Position numbers and translations under genes: made by a program. A DNA stretch of 64,000 bases from Pseudodesulfovibrio hydrargyri (GTDB lineage Bacteria > Desulfobacterota > Desulfovibrionia > Desulfovibrionales > Desulfovibrionaceae), in contig NZ_LKAQ01000005.1 of NCBI RefSeq assembly GCF_001874525.1, positions 55,917-119,916 on the forward strand, read 5' to 3'. This document shows, piece after piece, positions 53,432-61,835 of the stretch. How positions within the stretch are numbered: position 1 is the stretch's first letter; each line of letters starts with the position of its first letter. Below the pieces are notes generated by a model. The model made no database searches and had not been told where the DNA came from. It saw only the letters and a list, made by a program, of their open reading frames with translations.

Positions 53432-55687
53432 ATGCGCGGTGTTTTTGCTGTCTCTGTCCTGTTGGTCTGTTCCTGTCTTCTCCTTTCTTCCTGCAACGCC
53501 AAAATGGGGGGCTCCTTAGCGAATCCCGACGATTCCCCGGCGGCCAAGGTGACCGAACTCCTCGATCAGGGGCAGGTCGACCAGGCCGCCAAGGTCGTGG
53601 TGGACAATGAAACCTATTTCACCGGGGCCATGGGCAACGCCGATGTGGCGGCCGCCATGGACCGTCTGGCCAAGGGGCTCGAATTCAAATATTCGCCGCA
53701 GGTAGCCGATCTCGCGGCCGGGGCCGCAGCCGTCAGCTGGCCGGTGGACCGCAGTCGCTGGAGCGAGGTCAAGGCGCGGATGGCGGCCCTGGCCGAGCGA
53801 GAGCAATCGCTGACGGGCATGGGCATTTTCAAATACCCCCGTTTCCGGCCCGCCGGGTACGACCAGGCCATCAAGGCCGTGGCCGCCAGGCAGGAAGCCA
53901 TCCGGGCGGATGCGCCGGGCAATTTCGCCACGTTCCCCCTGGGCGGCGAGCGCGATTTCTTCGAGGACTATCCGGTGGAGCTCGACCAAGCGGTCTTTCT
54001 CGAGGTCAATCAGGACGTCTGGAGCAAGGCTCTCGGCTCCATGACCCTGGCGCAGTCTTCGGCATTCCTGAACCATTACGGCGAGTCCCTTCCGTCGTCC
54101 GCTCGGGACCGGCTGGCCCAGGAGTATTTCAAGTCCCTGTGCCCCGACCCGGCCACGGCGGACCTGAAAACCATCGTCGCCGCCTACGGCAAGTGCCGGG
54201 AGGCCGGGCTGGACCTCAAGACCATTCCCGGGATCAAGATCGCCTTTCTGCAGGTGACCAGCCCGGACCTGATCAAGGACAAGGCCATCGATTTCGGCCT
54301 GGACATCAAGCTCGACATGCCGTTCGAGGCCGCCAAGGCCTCCATGCGTTCGGCCTTCCAGAGCGAGGCAGTACAGAACGCGGACATCCTCGTCCTGGTC
54401 TCCATCGCCGTGGCCAAGGCCAGGCGGGTCGTGGAGCGGGAGGAAACGGTCCAGTCCACCTACGTGGCCTCCTACGTGCGCGAGGACAACCCGGAGTACG
54501 AGATCGCCAAGGCCGAGATGGAAGCGGCCACCAGGGAACAGCAGGCCGCCGCCAACAAGGAGACCACCCACTGGCTGGTGGATCCGATCCTGCACTACAT
54601 CGACGAGAACGAGAAGGATGACCTCGTGGCCGACACGGGCAAGCGGCTCAAGGTCGCCAAGGAAAAGCTCAAAGTCACGCCCAAGTACATCCAGGTGGCC
54701 GATTACCAGCCGTATCCCATGACCAAGGCGCACATGGACATCTACAAGGCCGGTACGGTCAACTACTACGTGGTCGACAAGCGCAAAAAGCGCCTCTTCC
54801 GGGACACCTTCGACATCAGCGAGAAATCCTTCTTCACCGTGTGCTATGCCCTCAAGGACAGCGACCCTCAGCGGACCAGGTTCCTGCAGGAGTCCGTGCT
54901 CGAGGAGGACGTGGTCCGCTACGAGCTGGAACCGGCGGCGGTCAACCTGTCGGACCTGCTTGAGCAGTATGTCGGCCGTTCCTCCGAAGCGAAGAAATAC
55001 GGCAACATGGGGGACGTGCAGCGGGTCTTCACGGCCGATCGCAGCGCCACCCAGCGCAAGCGCAGGAACGAGACCTACGGGTATGACAAGTACTCGGACA
55101 AGCGGTTCGACTCCGTGGTGGTCGTGCGCAACACCGGGACCGGTATCGGAACCGGGTTCTACGTGACCGACGACATGGTCATCACCAACTACCACGTGGT
55201 CCAGGAGTCCAACTATGTCCAGCTCAAGCGGTTCGACGAGCGCGAGACCATGGGCCGGGTCATCGCCCGCGACGCGCGTCTGGACCTGGCCCTGATCCAG
55301 GCCGACGTGCGCGGCAAACCGGTCTGCTTCTACGACAGGCGGGAGCTGCCGTTGGGCGAGACCCTGGAGATCATCGGCCACCCGCAGGGGCTGGAGTTCT
55401 CCATCACCCGGGGGGTCATCAGCGCCATCCGGAAAATTCCGCCCATCAACTTCATGGAGTCCACCAACAGCAAGGTCCTGTACATCCAGACGGACGCCGC
55501 CTCCAACGGCGGCAACTCGGGCGGCCCGGTCTTCTACGGGAAATACGTGGTCGGCGTGCATGACTGGGGCATCAAGAAAACCGGGTCCGACGCGCCTGCG
55601 CAAGGACTCAATTTTTCCATCCATTACAAGGAAGTTTTCGATTTTCTGGACCATAACGGAATACGCGTCTGCAAGGGGAGCAAGTGA
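53432..55687 (+). CDS. Lipoprotein with C-terminal trypsin-like (DegP/HtrA-type) serine protease domain
   Basis: A 751-residue exported lipoprotein. Signal plus lipobox VLLVCSCLLLSSC ends at the lipidated Cys. Residues about 25-540 form a long helical N-terminal part of unknown fold with no motif I recognise. Residues about 560-745 are a trypsin-like domain with the triad in order: His in ITNYHVV, Asp in DLALIQ and Ser in GGNSGGPV. No PDZ domain follows, unlike DegP. I start at the ATG at 53432, because the frame upstream has no signal. It overlaps the next lipoprotein gene by one base. Confidence 0.82.
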   Translation: MRGVFAVSVLLVCSCLLLSSCNAKMGGSLANPDDSPAAKVTELLDQGQVDQAAKVVVDNETYFTGAMGNADVAAAMDRLAKGLEFKYSPQVADLAAGAAAVSWPVDRSRWSEVKARMAALAEREQSLTGMGIFKYPRFRPAGYDQAIKAVAARQEAIRADAPGNFATFPLGGERDFFEDYPVELDQAVFLEVNQDVWSKALGSMTLAQSSAFLNHYGESLPSSARDRLAQEYFKSLCPDPATADLKTIVAAYGKCREAGLDLKTIPGIKIAFLQVTSPDLIKDKAIDFGLDIKLDMPFEAAKASMRSAFQSEAVQNADILVLVSIAVAKARRVVEREETVQSTYVASYVREDNPEYEIAKAEMEAATREQQAAANKETTHWLVDPILHYIDENEKDDLVADTGKRLKVAKEKLKVTPKYIQVADYQPYPMTKAHMDIYKAGTVNYYVVDKRKKRLFRDTFDISEKSFFTVCYALKDSDPQRTRFLQESVLEEDVVRYELEPAAVNLSDLLEQYVGRSSEAKKYGNMGDVQRVFTADRSATQRKRRNETYGYDKYSDKRFDSVVVVRNTGTGIGTGFYVTDDMVITNYHVVQESNYVQLKRFDERETMGRVIARDARLDLALIQADVRGKPVCFYDRRELPLGETLEIIGHPQGLEFSITRGVISAIRKIPPINFMESTNSKVLYIQTDAASNGGNSGGPVFYGKYVVGVHDWGIKKTGSDAPAQGLNFSIHYKEVFDFLDHNGIRVCKGSK

Positions 55688-56445
55688 TGTTGAAGACGAT
55701 GAAGAAAGCTGCGGTGTTGGCCGGGGTCCTGTTCCTGCTGGCCTCCTGCGTGGAGCGTCAACAGAACACCCACCGGCTGGTCAAGGACGAGGCCACCGGC
55801 TATTCCTACGGAGCGGCCAAGAGCGGCGAGTTCGTGGCCGACCCGGCCATGTTCCGGAACAGCAAGCTCAAGCTCAGAATCCGCAACACCACGGGCGACC
55901 CGGCCCTGGACATCCACGCCTTCCGCGACCAGCTGGAGGCGGCCTATGGGGACGTCGGGTACACGATCACCCACGGCGACGACTTCGGCATCCTGCTCGA
56001 CGTCAACATCCGCTATTTCGGCCAGGCCACGGAGATGCTGCCCGCCGAATACACCTTTCTCGGCGCGGCCGCGGGCGGCGTTGTGGGGGCCGCGCCCGGC
56101 ATCCAGAACGGGCGTGGGGCGGACGCCGTGACCGGGGCCGCCGCAGGCACGGTGATGGGGGCGGCCCTGAGCGAGATATTGCGCAACTACGCCACCGAGG
56201 AGACGTTCATCATCATCTCCTCGGTGACCATGGCCACGGTCATGCCCGAGCACGTGGAGGATGAGAAGACCATCTCCTTCGTGACCGGCAAGAAGATCCG
56301 GGAGAAGAAGACCAACTTCAAGGGATTCCGGTCCAGGGAAACCGTGGAGCTGGCGGTCTACGCCGGCGGGTTCCGCGCGGACAAGTCGGACATCATCGAC
56401 GAGGTCCGGGCACGCCACCTGCGCATCCTCAAGGACATCATCTAG
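55687..56445 (+). CDS. TraT-family outer-membrane lipoprotein
   Basis: A 252-residue lipoprotein related to TraT, which on F plasmids gives serum resistance and surface exclusion. The signal ends at the lipobox LLASC; the core LKLRIRNTTGDPALDIHAFRDQLEAAYGDVGY (abridged) and the Gly/Ala-rich hydrophobic stretch (FLGAAAGGVVGAAPG...AAAGTVMGAALSE) match TraT. It starts on the last base of the protease gene. There are no plasmid or conjugation genes here, so it is probably a chromosomal envelope protein with a different role. Confidence 0.85.
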   Translation: MLKTMKKAAVLAGVLFLLASCVERQQNTHRLVKDEATGYSYGAAKSGEFVADPAMFRNSKLKLRIRNTTGDPALDIHAFRDQLEAAYGDVGYTITHGDDFGILLDVNIRYFGQATEMLPAEYTFLGAAAGGVVGAAPGIQNGRGADAVTGAAAGTVMGAALSEILRNYATEETFIIISSVTMATVMPEHVEDEKTISFVTGKKIREKKTNFKGFRSRETVELAVYAGGFRADKSDIIDEVRARHLRILKDII

Positions 56446-56454
56446 CGCACAACG

Positions 56455-56487
56455 AAAAAGGCCCGCTTTACGCGGGCCTTTTCCTTT
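56455..56487. terminator. Bidirectional terminator between TraT and FTR genes
   Basis: AAGGCCCGC (56458-56466) with GCGGGCCTT (56472-56480), loop TTTAC, A-run on the left and TTTTCCTTTCC on the right. It can serve both convergent operons. Confidence 0.88.
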
Positions 56488-56500
56488 CCTCGGGCAGGGG

Positions 56501-56833
56501 CTAGAAGAGAATCTTTTCGGGCGGCCTGCGTTCGGGAACCACCCGCTTTTCGATGGTCCCTTCGTTGAACTCCTTGCTGACATACAGGGCGCAGAAGCAG
56601 GCGCCGTATTCCTTGACGTCCTCCTCGCGGTAGACGCAGGGGCACAGGATGTCCTTGTCCGCCTCGTAGTCGCCGTTGGCCAGCCGGCAGGGACAGGCCA
56701 TGTAGCCGAAGCGTTCCTTGTTGGTCAGCAGGCTCTCCAGCAGGGGCATGGTCATGTCCATGTCCGCGTTGAAGTGGTAGCCCTTGGGTTCCTGGACCTT
56801 CTTCAGCATTTCGTACAGCTGTCCGGCGTCCAT
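56501..56833 (-). CDS. Ferredoxin:thioredoxin reductase catalytic subunit-like protein
   Basis: A 110-residue iron-sulfur protein with the FTR catalytic signature CPCR, then CPC and CFC (MACPCRLANG, ILCPCVYRE, GACFCALYV). These hold a [4Fe-4S] cluster next to an active-site disulfide. In plants and cyanobacteria FTR passes electrons from ferredoxin to thioredoxin; here no variable chain is seen, as in other anaerobes. Start ATG has AAGGAGG in the end of the glutaredoxin gene. A thioredoxin or glutaredoxin partner is next door, which fits the function. Confidence 0.9.
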   Translation of the reverse strand: MDAGQLYEMLKKVQEPKGYHFNADMDMTMPLLESLLTNKERFGYMACPCRLANGDYEADKDILCPCVYREEDVKEYGACFCALYVSKEFNEGTIEKRVVPERRPPEKILF

Positions 56834-56836
56834 GGG

Positions 56837-57184
56837 CTAGTCCTCCTTGAGAGCCTTGTCGATCTGGTCCTTGTGGAAGCCGACGATGACCTTGTCCTTG
56901 ATGACGATGGTCGGGAAGGAGACCGCGGGGTTGCGTTCCTTGACCTCCTGGACGATCTTCTTGCGTTCGTCGCCGGTCAGTTCGTCCACGTGGACGCATT
57001 CGTACTTCACGCCGCATTCATCCAGATATTTTTTGGCATTCCTGCAATGGATGCAAGTAGATAGGGCATAGACTTTGATATCGTTCATATGAAACGCCTC
57101 CATGTCGAACGGTTTGGCGGGTGCATTGGTTTCAGGCATTCCGTCAGGTTTTTTTCCAAAAGCTTTTTTCAGTGGGTTGAACAT
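56837..57184 (-). CDS. Glutaredoxin-like redox protein with N-terminal extension
   Basis: A 115-residue protein. After a 32-residue start (MFNPLKKAFGKKPDG...) comes a glutaredoxin fold: KVYALSTCIHCRNAKKYLDE with the active-site CIHC (residues about 44-47) and the cis-Pro region VSFPTIVI. The extension could be dropped by an internal ATG at 57088 that also has a GGAGG before it, but a ribosome site AGGTGA sits before 57184 too. It overlaps the operon with the FTR subunit (three bases apart), suggesting a ferredoxin-driven glutaredoxin pathway. Confidence 0.85.
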   Translation of the reverse strand: MFNPLKKAFGKKPDGMPETNAPAKPFDMEAFHMNDIKVYALSTCIHCRNAKKYLDECGVKYECVHVDELTGDERKKIVQEVKERNPAVSFPTIVIKDKVIVGFHKDQIDKALKED

Positions 57185-57190
57185 ATCGCA

Positions 57191-58135
57191 TCACCTGCTC
57201 AGCGTCAGTTCCAGTTTGCGTACTATCAGGGAGCACAAGAACGTGAGCGCGAAATACATGGCCAGGACCAGGATCCATATCTCGAAGCTCCGATACGTGG
57301 TCGTCATGAGCTGCTGGGCCTGAAACGTCAACTCCTCGATGGAGATGACGGAGACGATGGCCGAGTCCTTTATGATAGATATAAACTGTCCGGCCAGGGC
57401 TGGCAACATGCGTTGCAGGGCCTGGGGCAGAACGACGTAAAGCAGGGTCTGGAAGCGGGTCATGCCGGTGGACGCCGAGGCCTCCCACTGGCCGGGCTCC
57501 ACGGAGTCGATGCCCGCGCGGACGATTTCCGCGATATAGGCCGCCTCGAACAGGGCCAGGGTGATCAGCGCGGACAGGAACCGGGGGAACCGGTTCATAG
57601 GCCCGAAGAACCAGCTCAGGGCCTCGCGGGTCCCGTCGGACAGCCCGTAGATGAAATGGTCCACGCCGAGCAGGCTCATAATCTGGTCGCCGATGAAGAA
57701 ATAGAAGACGAAGATGAGCACCAGCGGCGGGGTGTTGCGGATGAGCCCCACATAGACCGCGCCCACCTGGCGCTTGAACAGGCTCGGACTGACCCGGAAC
57801 AGCCCGATGAAGATGCCCAGGATGACGGCCAGGATGCCGGACCAGACGGACAGGCGGACGGTGGTGAACAGCCCCTTGGTCAGCAGGCCGGGCACCCACG
57901 ATCCGCTCCTTTCGTCGAAGCGCGCCAGAAACTGCGGGAGAACCTCCCAGTTCCAGTGATAGTTGAGCCCGGTGGCGGCCTTGAGGACGATGTAGCCGAA
58001 GGCCCCTGCCAGAGCCGCCAGGATGGCGGCGTCCAGCAGGGTGATCTTCAGGCGCTTTTCGGTTGGCAAAGGCAAGAAGTCGGCTCGGCTACTGGATCTG
58101 GTTTTCCCATTCGTTGGTGAAGAACCAGTACTCAT
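57191..58135 (-). CDS. Amino-acid ABC transporter permease (HisM/GlnP family)
   Basis: A 314-residue inner-membrane permease with about six membrane segments and the EAA-type loop EAAYIAEIVRAGIDSVEPGQWEAS that contacts the ATPase. The family imports polar amino acids with family 3 binding proteins. Its frame overlaps the upstream binding-protein gene by 47 bases; a later start is possible but no good one is visible. It is the last transport gene before glutaredoxin. The ATPase is not in this cluster. Confidence 0.88.
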   Translation of the reverse strand: MSTGSSPTNGKTRSSSRADFLPLPTEKRLKITLLDAAILAALAGAFGYIVLKAATGLNYHWNWEVLPQFLARFDERSGSWVPGLLTKGLFTTVRLSVWSGILAVILGIFIGLFRVSPSLFKRQVGAVYVGLIRNTPPLVLIFVFYFFIGDQIMSLLGVDHFIYGLSDGTREALSWFFGPMNRFPRFLSALITLALFEAAYIAEIVRAGIDSVEPGQWEASASTGMTRFQTLLYVVLPQALQRMLPALAGQFISIIKDSAIVSVISIEELTFQAQQLMTTTYRSFEIWILVLAMYFALTFLCSLIVRKLELTLSR

Positions 58136-58952
58136 AGCGGTTCTGCAGCCAGCCCTTGCTCATGGTCACGCGGACCCAGTTGTTCAGCCAGTTCAGGAAG
58201 TCGGGGTCGCCCTTTTTCACGGCAAAGGCGATGGGCTCCCTGGTGAAGTCGTCCTTGAGCGGCAGGTAGAGCTGGTCCGCGTATTCCTTGGACAGGTTGA
58301 GCGGCAGCGGATTGGAGGCGACCACGGCGTGGACGCGCTCGTTGAGCAGCTCCTGGATGGTCTGGGACTCCTCGTCGAAGAAGAGAATCTTGGCTTTGGG
58401 CAGGAAGTTTTTGGCCGCTTCGGCCGCGGTGGTGCCCAACCGCACGGCGATGGTCGTGCCCGGGTTGTTGAAGTCCTCGATGGAGGCGCGTCCCTCGGCG
58501 ATCTTCCGGCTGGCCACGATGGACATGCCCGAGTACTCGTACGGCAGGGAGAAGTTCACCTTGAGGTTGCGCTGGGGCGTGACGGACATGCCGCCGATGA
58601 TGATGTCGAACTTGCCGGTCAGCAGGGCCGGGATGATGCCGGACCACTTGGTGGGTACGAACTCGACCTTGACGCCCATGTCCTCGGCGATCTTGCGGGC
58701 GACCTCGATCTCGAAGCCGATGTATTCGCCGTTCTTGTCCTTCATGGCCCAGGGCTTGAAAGTGTCGAAGCCGACCCGGATGGTGCCGCGCTTGAGGATG
58801 GCGTCGAGCTGGCTGCCGGATTCCGGGGCCGCGGCGGTCGCCGCCGGTGCGTTCTTGTCGGTTTTCTTCTGGATGGGCTCCTGGCTGCACCCGAAGGCGG
58901 ATGCGAGCAGGATGAAAAGTGAGGCGATGGCCAGGATGCGGATGCGTTTCAT
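58089..58952 (-). CDS. Amino-acid-binding lipoprotein (solute-binding family 3)
   Basis: A 287-residue substrate-binding protein. Lipid-modified signal: LLASAFGC puts Cys22 at the membrane anchor. The family 3 features GTIRVGFDTFKPWAMKDKNGEYIGFEIEVARKIA (abridged), GGMSVTPQRNLKVNFSLPY and FAVKKGDPDFLNWLNNW are clear. It lies between two permease genes, so it feeds them; the amino acid is unknown, though GlnH/ArtI-like binding is plausible. Confidence 0.9.
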   Translation of the reverse strand: MKRIRILAIASLFILLASAFGCSQEPIQKKTDKNAPAATAAAPESGSQLDAILKRGTIRVGFDTFKPWAMKDKNGEYIGFEIEVARKIAEDMGVKVEFVPTKWSGIIPALLTGKFDIIIGGMSVTPQRNLKVNFSLPYEYSGMSIVASRKIAEGRASIEDFNNPGTTIAVRLGTTAAEAAKNFLPKAKILFFDEESQTIQELLNERVHAVVASNPLPLNLSKEYADQLYLPLKDDFTREPIAFAVKKGDPDFLNWLNNWVRVTMSKGWLQNRYEYWFFTNEWENQIQ

Positions 58953-58993
58953 GGGGCTTCTCCTTGGTCGGCGGCTGGGGCCGGGTCAGAGGG

Positions 58994-59089
58994 TTATTTG
59001 CAGGATTCCTGGGCAAAGGTGACGTGCGATACGCCGAGAATGGCGATCATGATCACGCCGCCGATCTTCGTAGCTCTCCAGATGGTCAT
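58994..59089 (-). CDS. Small exported peptide, 31 residues
   Basis: A short frame, M-TIWRATKIGGVIMIAILG-VSHVTFAQESCK, lies in the 154-base gap between the permease and binding-protein genes. AAAGGAG five bases before the ATG makes it a good translated candidate. It reads as a signal-peptide-like stretch (hydrophobic core, TFA-Q cleavage) with a tiny hydrophilic end including one Cys. It is not a known family to me and may be a membrane-anchored or secreted microprotein of the transporter. Confidence 0.5.
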   Translation of the reverse strand: MTIWRATKIGGVIMIAILGVSHVTFAQESCK

Positions 59090-59106
59090 GCGAGCTCCTT
59101 TGCGGG

Positions 59107-59919
59107 TTAGGCCTTGAGGCCGTTGAACCGCCGCTCCAGCAGCCAGACCACCCCGGACAGGGCCAGGGTGACCGCGAGGTAGATGGCCGCGACGGTGAAC
59201 CATATTTCGAAAGTCAGAAATGTTTCCGCATCGATCATCCGCCCGCGCTGGGTCAGGTCCAGGATGGCGATGGTCGAGACCAGGGCCGAATCCTTGACAA
59301 GGGACACGGCCTGGCTGGTCAGGGGCGGCAGGACGCGGCGCACGGCCTGGGGCAGGATGATATGGCGGTACATGGCGTACGGCCCCATGCCGAGGCTCTG
59401 GGCGGCCTCCCACTGGCCCTTGTCGATGGAGGTGATGCCCGCCCGGAATATCTCCGAGGCGTAGGCGCCCTCGAACAGGCTGAGCGCGATGACCGCCGAG
59501 CGGAAGGCGGAAATGCCCAGGATGGGCGCGATGACGAAGTAGATGAAGAATATCTGGATGAGCAGGGGGGTGTTGCGGATCAGCTCCATGTATCCCCGGG
59601 CCACGCCTTTGGCCGCCCAGGAGTTCGACATGCGCATCAGCGCGGTGGCCAGACCGATGACCAGCATGAGGACCAGGCTGACGCCTGTGATCCGGAAGGT
59701 CACCCCCAGCCCCTCCATGAGCGGCCCCCAGGTGAAGCCCCGGTCCGTGAAGGTCCAGAGATATTGCGGGATGCGGTACCACTGCCAGTTGTAGCCCAAC
59801 CGCTGGGAGCCCAGGATGAGCAGCCAGACGACGGCGGTCAGGAGCAGCAGGGTCTTGGCCGTATCCACCAGGGCGGTGAGGGACAGAGGGCCTTTTTTGT
59901 GCAGGAATTCAGCCGACAT
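59107..59919 (-). CDS. Amino-acid ABC transporter permease (HisM/GlnP family), second copy
   Basis: A 270-residue permease with the EAA-like coupling loop FEGAYASEIFRAGITSIDKGQWEAAQ and about six membrane helices. I start at the ATG at 59919 (MSAEFLHKK); the frame continues upstream to 59982 with no ribosome site. With the other permease (57191-58135) it would make a heterodimer. The order is permease, peptide, binding protein, permease. No ABC ATPase gene is adjacent, which is unusual for a polar amino-acid importer. Confidence 0.88.
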   Translation of the reverse strand: MSAEFLHKKGPLSLTALVDTAKTLLLLTAVVWLLILGSQRLGYNWQWYRIPQYLWTFTDRGFTWGPLMEGLGVTFRITGVSLVLMLVIGLATALMRMSNSWAAKGVARGYMELIRNTPLLIQIFFIYFVIAPILGISAFRSAVIALSLFEGAYASEIFRAGITSIDKGQWEAAQSLGMGPYAMYRHIILPQAVRRVLPPLTSQAVSLVKDSALVSTIAILDLTQRGRMIDAETFLTFEIWFTVAAIYLAVTLALSGVVWLLERRFNGLKA

Positions 59920-60030
59920 GCGGTTCCGGTGTTTGGTTGGCGGAAGAGGAACGACCGCCATTCTGGTTGCACCATAGCACAAAGCCCGGAAGTTTCCAGG
60001 AACTATTGTGCAAAAAGAGTCGGATGCGGA

Positions 60031-60672
60031 TCAGCCCTCGTCGGTTTCGCAGGCCTCGATGACGGCCTTGATATGGGCGAAGACCTGGTCTGGCGTGCCC
60101 GAGGCGTCGACCACGCGCATGCGCGACCGGTTGAACGCGGCCCAGGTCAGGTAGCCCTCCCGGATGCGTTTGTGGAAGGAGAGGTGCTCGGCCTCGAACC
60201 GTCCCTCCTCCTTGGCCTTGCCGTCCTCGATGTTGCGCAGGGTGGCCCGTTTCAGGCCGACCTCGGGGTCGATGTCCAGGACGATGGTCAGGTCCGGCCA
60301 CAACCCGTCCACGGCCACCTCGTTGAGCTCCCGGAGCATGACGGTGTCCAGGCCGCGCCCGTACCCCTGGTAGACGATGGTCGAGTCCGCGAACCGGTCG
60401 CAGAGCACGACCTTGCCCGCCTCGAGTTCCGGCCGGATGACCTGGCCCACGTGCTGGGCGCGGTCGGCCAGGTAGAGGAACAGCTCGGTGATGGGCGTGA
60501 TCTCCCTGTTGTCCACGTGCAGGAGCATCCTGCGCAGATCCCGGCCGATGCGGCTGCCGCCCGGCTCCAGGGTCTGGAAGACCTCCCGGCCGCAGGCCTC
60601 GAAATATTCCCGGACCCTGGCGATCTGGGTGGATTTGCCGGTCCCCTCTATGCCTTCAAAGGTAATAAACAT
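60031..60672 (-). CDS. tmk: Thymidylate kinase
   Basis: Phosphorylates dTMP to dTDP for DNA synthesis. The 213-residue protein begins [16 protein letters not shown] with the P-loop, has [16 protein letters not shown] (the DRY/H-type motif) and the LID region around [16 protein letters not shown]. It overlaps the YhaM-like gene by 25 bases at its start, so they are cotranscribed. Confidence 0.95.
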   Translation of the reverse strand: MFITFEGIEGTGKSTQIARVREYFEACGREVFQTLEPGGSRIGRDLRRMLLHVDNREITPITELFLYLADRAQHVGQVIRPELEAGKVVLCDRFADSTIVYQGYGRGLDTVMLRELNEVAVDGLWPDLTIVLDIDPEVGLKRATLRNIEDGKAKEEGRFEAEHLSFHKRIREGYLTWAAFNRSRMRVVDASGTPDQVFAHIKAVIEACETDEG

Positions 60673-61688
60673 TGGTTCTCCGCTTTCGCGTTCTGTTTCT
60701 TGGCGTTGTCCGGGGTGGGCTCGGGCCGGAACACGTTGCGTTCGAGGAAGCGCATGTAGGGCGACCAGTCGGCCCCGGTCTTGTCCATGTCCGCATAGGC
60801 CTGGTCGATGATGTTCAGCTTGGCGTCCATGTTGTCCGCGAAATGCAGGACGAACGCCTCAGGGGTCTTGGGACGTATCGGGGAGCCGAACTCGTGCTCG
60901 CCGTGGTGGCTGGTGATCAGGTGCTTGAGATGCAGCTTGAGGCTCGCTTCCAGACGCGGGCTGCGGGCCAGGAACGGCTCCAGCTTTTCCATGCCGATCT
61001 GGATGTGGCCGAAGAGCCGCCCCTCGTCGGTGTAGTCGTTGGCCAGGCCGCCGGACAGCTCCCACGCCTTGCCCAGGTCGTGGAAGATGGCTCCGGCCAG
61101 CAGGGTCTGGCGGTCCAGGTTCGGATAGACGTCGCACAGGGCCATGCACGCCCGGGCCACGCCCAGGGTGTGCTCGAGCAGGCCGCCCACGTAGGCGTGG
61201 TGCACGGTCTTGGCGCCGGGCGCGGTCAGCAGCCGGGCGCGGATGTCCTCATGGGTCAGCACCTTGCGGCAGAACGTCTTCCACGGCTTGTGGCGCATGT
61301 GCTCGGTGACCATGTCCTCCAGGGCCTCCATCAACTCTTCGGGCGGGGTCTTGGAGGCGGGCAGGAAGTCCGACAGGTCCACGCCCGGCGCCGAGGCGTC
61401 GAGCACGTCCATGTGGTCGACCTTGAGCTGGTTCTTGTCGCGGTAGCTCTCCACGAATCCCCGGACACGGACCATGGTGCCCGGCTCCAGGGTGGGGTAT
61501 TCCAGGCTCTTCGGGCTCCATATCTTGCCGTCGATGGACCCGGTTGCGTCCTGGAACGAGAGGTTCCAGTAAGGTCCGTTCTTGGATTGAGCCTGGTTGG
61601 CCCCGGCCAGGAGAAAGAGGTCGTCCACGGTTTGGCCCGCAGACAGAGACTGGATATATTGCGACTTTTTGCCCACTGATCTTGCCAT
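60648..61688 (-). CDS. 3'-5' exoribonuclease YhaM-like (OB fold plus HD domain)
   Basis: A 346-residue protein with an N-terminal OB-fold (about 30-105, starting [24 protein letters not shown]) for RNA/DNA binding, then an HD domain with [16 protein letters not shown] and a His-rich [10 protein letters not shown] metal region, the architecture of YhaM/CBF1 family 3'-5' exonucleases. The ATG at 61688 has no strong ribosome site. It overlaps tmk by 25 bases. Which RNA or DNA it trims here is unknown. Confidence 0.88.
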   Translation of the reverse strand: MARSVGKKSQYIQSLSAGQTVDDLFLLAGANQAQSKNGPYWNLSFQDATGSIDGKIWSPKSLEYPTLEPGTMVRVRGFVESYRDKNQLKVDHMDVLDASAPGVDLSDFLPASKTPPEELMEALEDMVTEHMRHKPWKTFCRKVLTHEDIRARLLTAPGAKTVHHAYVGGLLEHTLGVARACMALCDVYPNLDRQTLLAGAIFHDLGKAWELSGGLANDYTDEGRLFGHIQIGMEKLEPFLARSPRLEASLKLHLKHLITSHHGEHEFGSPIRPKTPEAFVLHFADNMDAKLNIIDQAYADMDKTGADWSPYMRFLERNVFRPEPTPDNAKKQNAKAENQCLLPLKA

Positions 61689-61835
61689 TGGTGAGATGTT
61701 GAGGTACCTCGCCCATACGCGTATCACTACTGTATGTGCGGTAAACGGACCGGCGCGGATGTCGCTCGGCCCGCTCAAGGTTATGAACCTGATTTCACAC
61801 GTATTGTCAAATCCTAGCTTGCAGGCGGAGACGCA

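Noticed and set aside
55687..56445. Plasmid or conjugative origin because of TraT
   Set aside because: No other tra, relaxase or integrase genes are near, and flanking genes are ordinary chromosomal ones.
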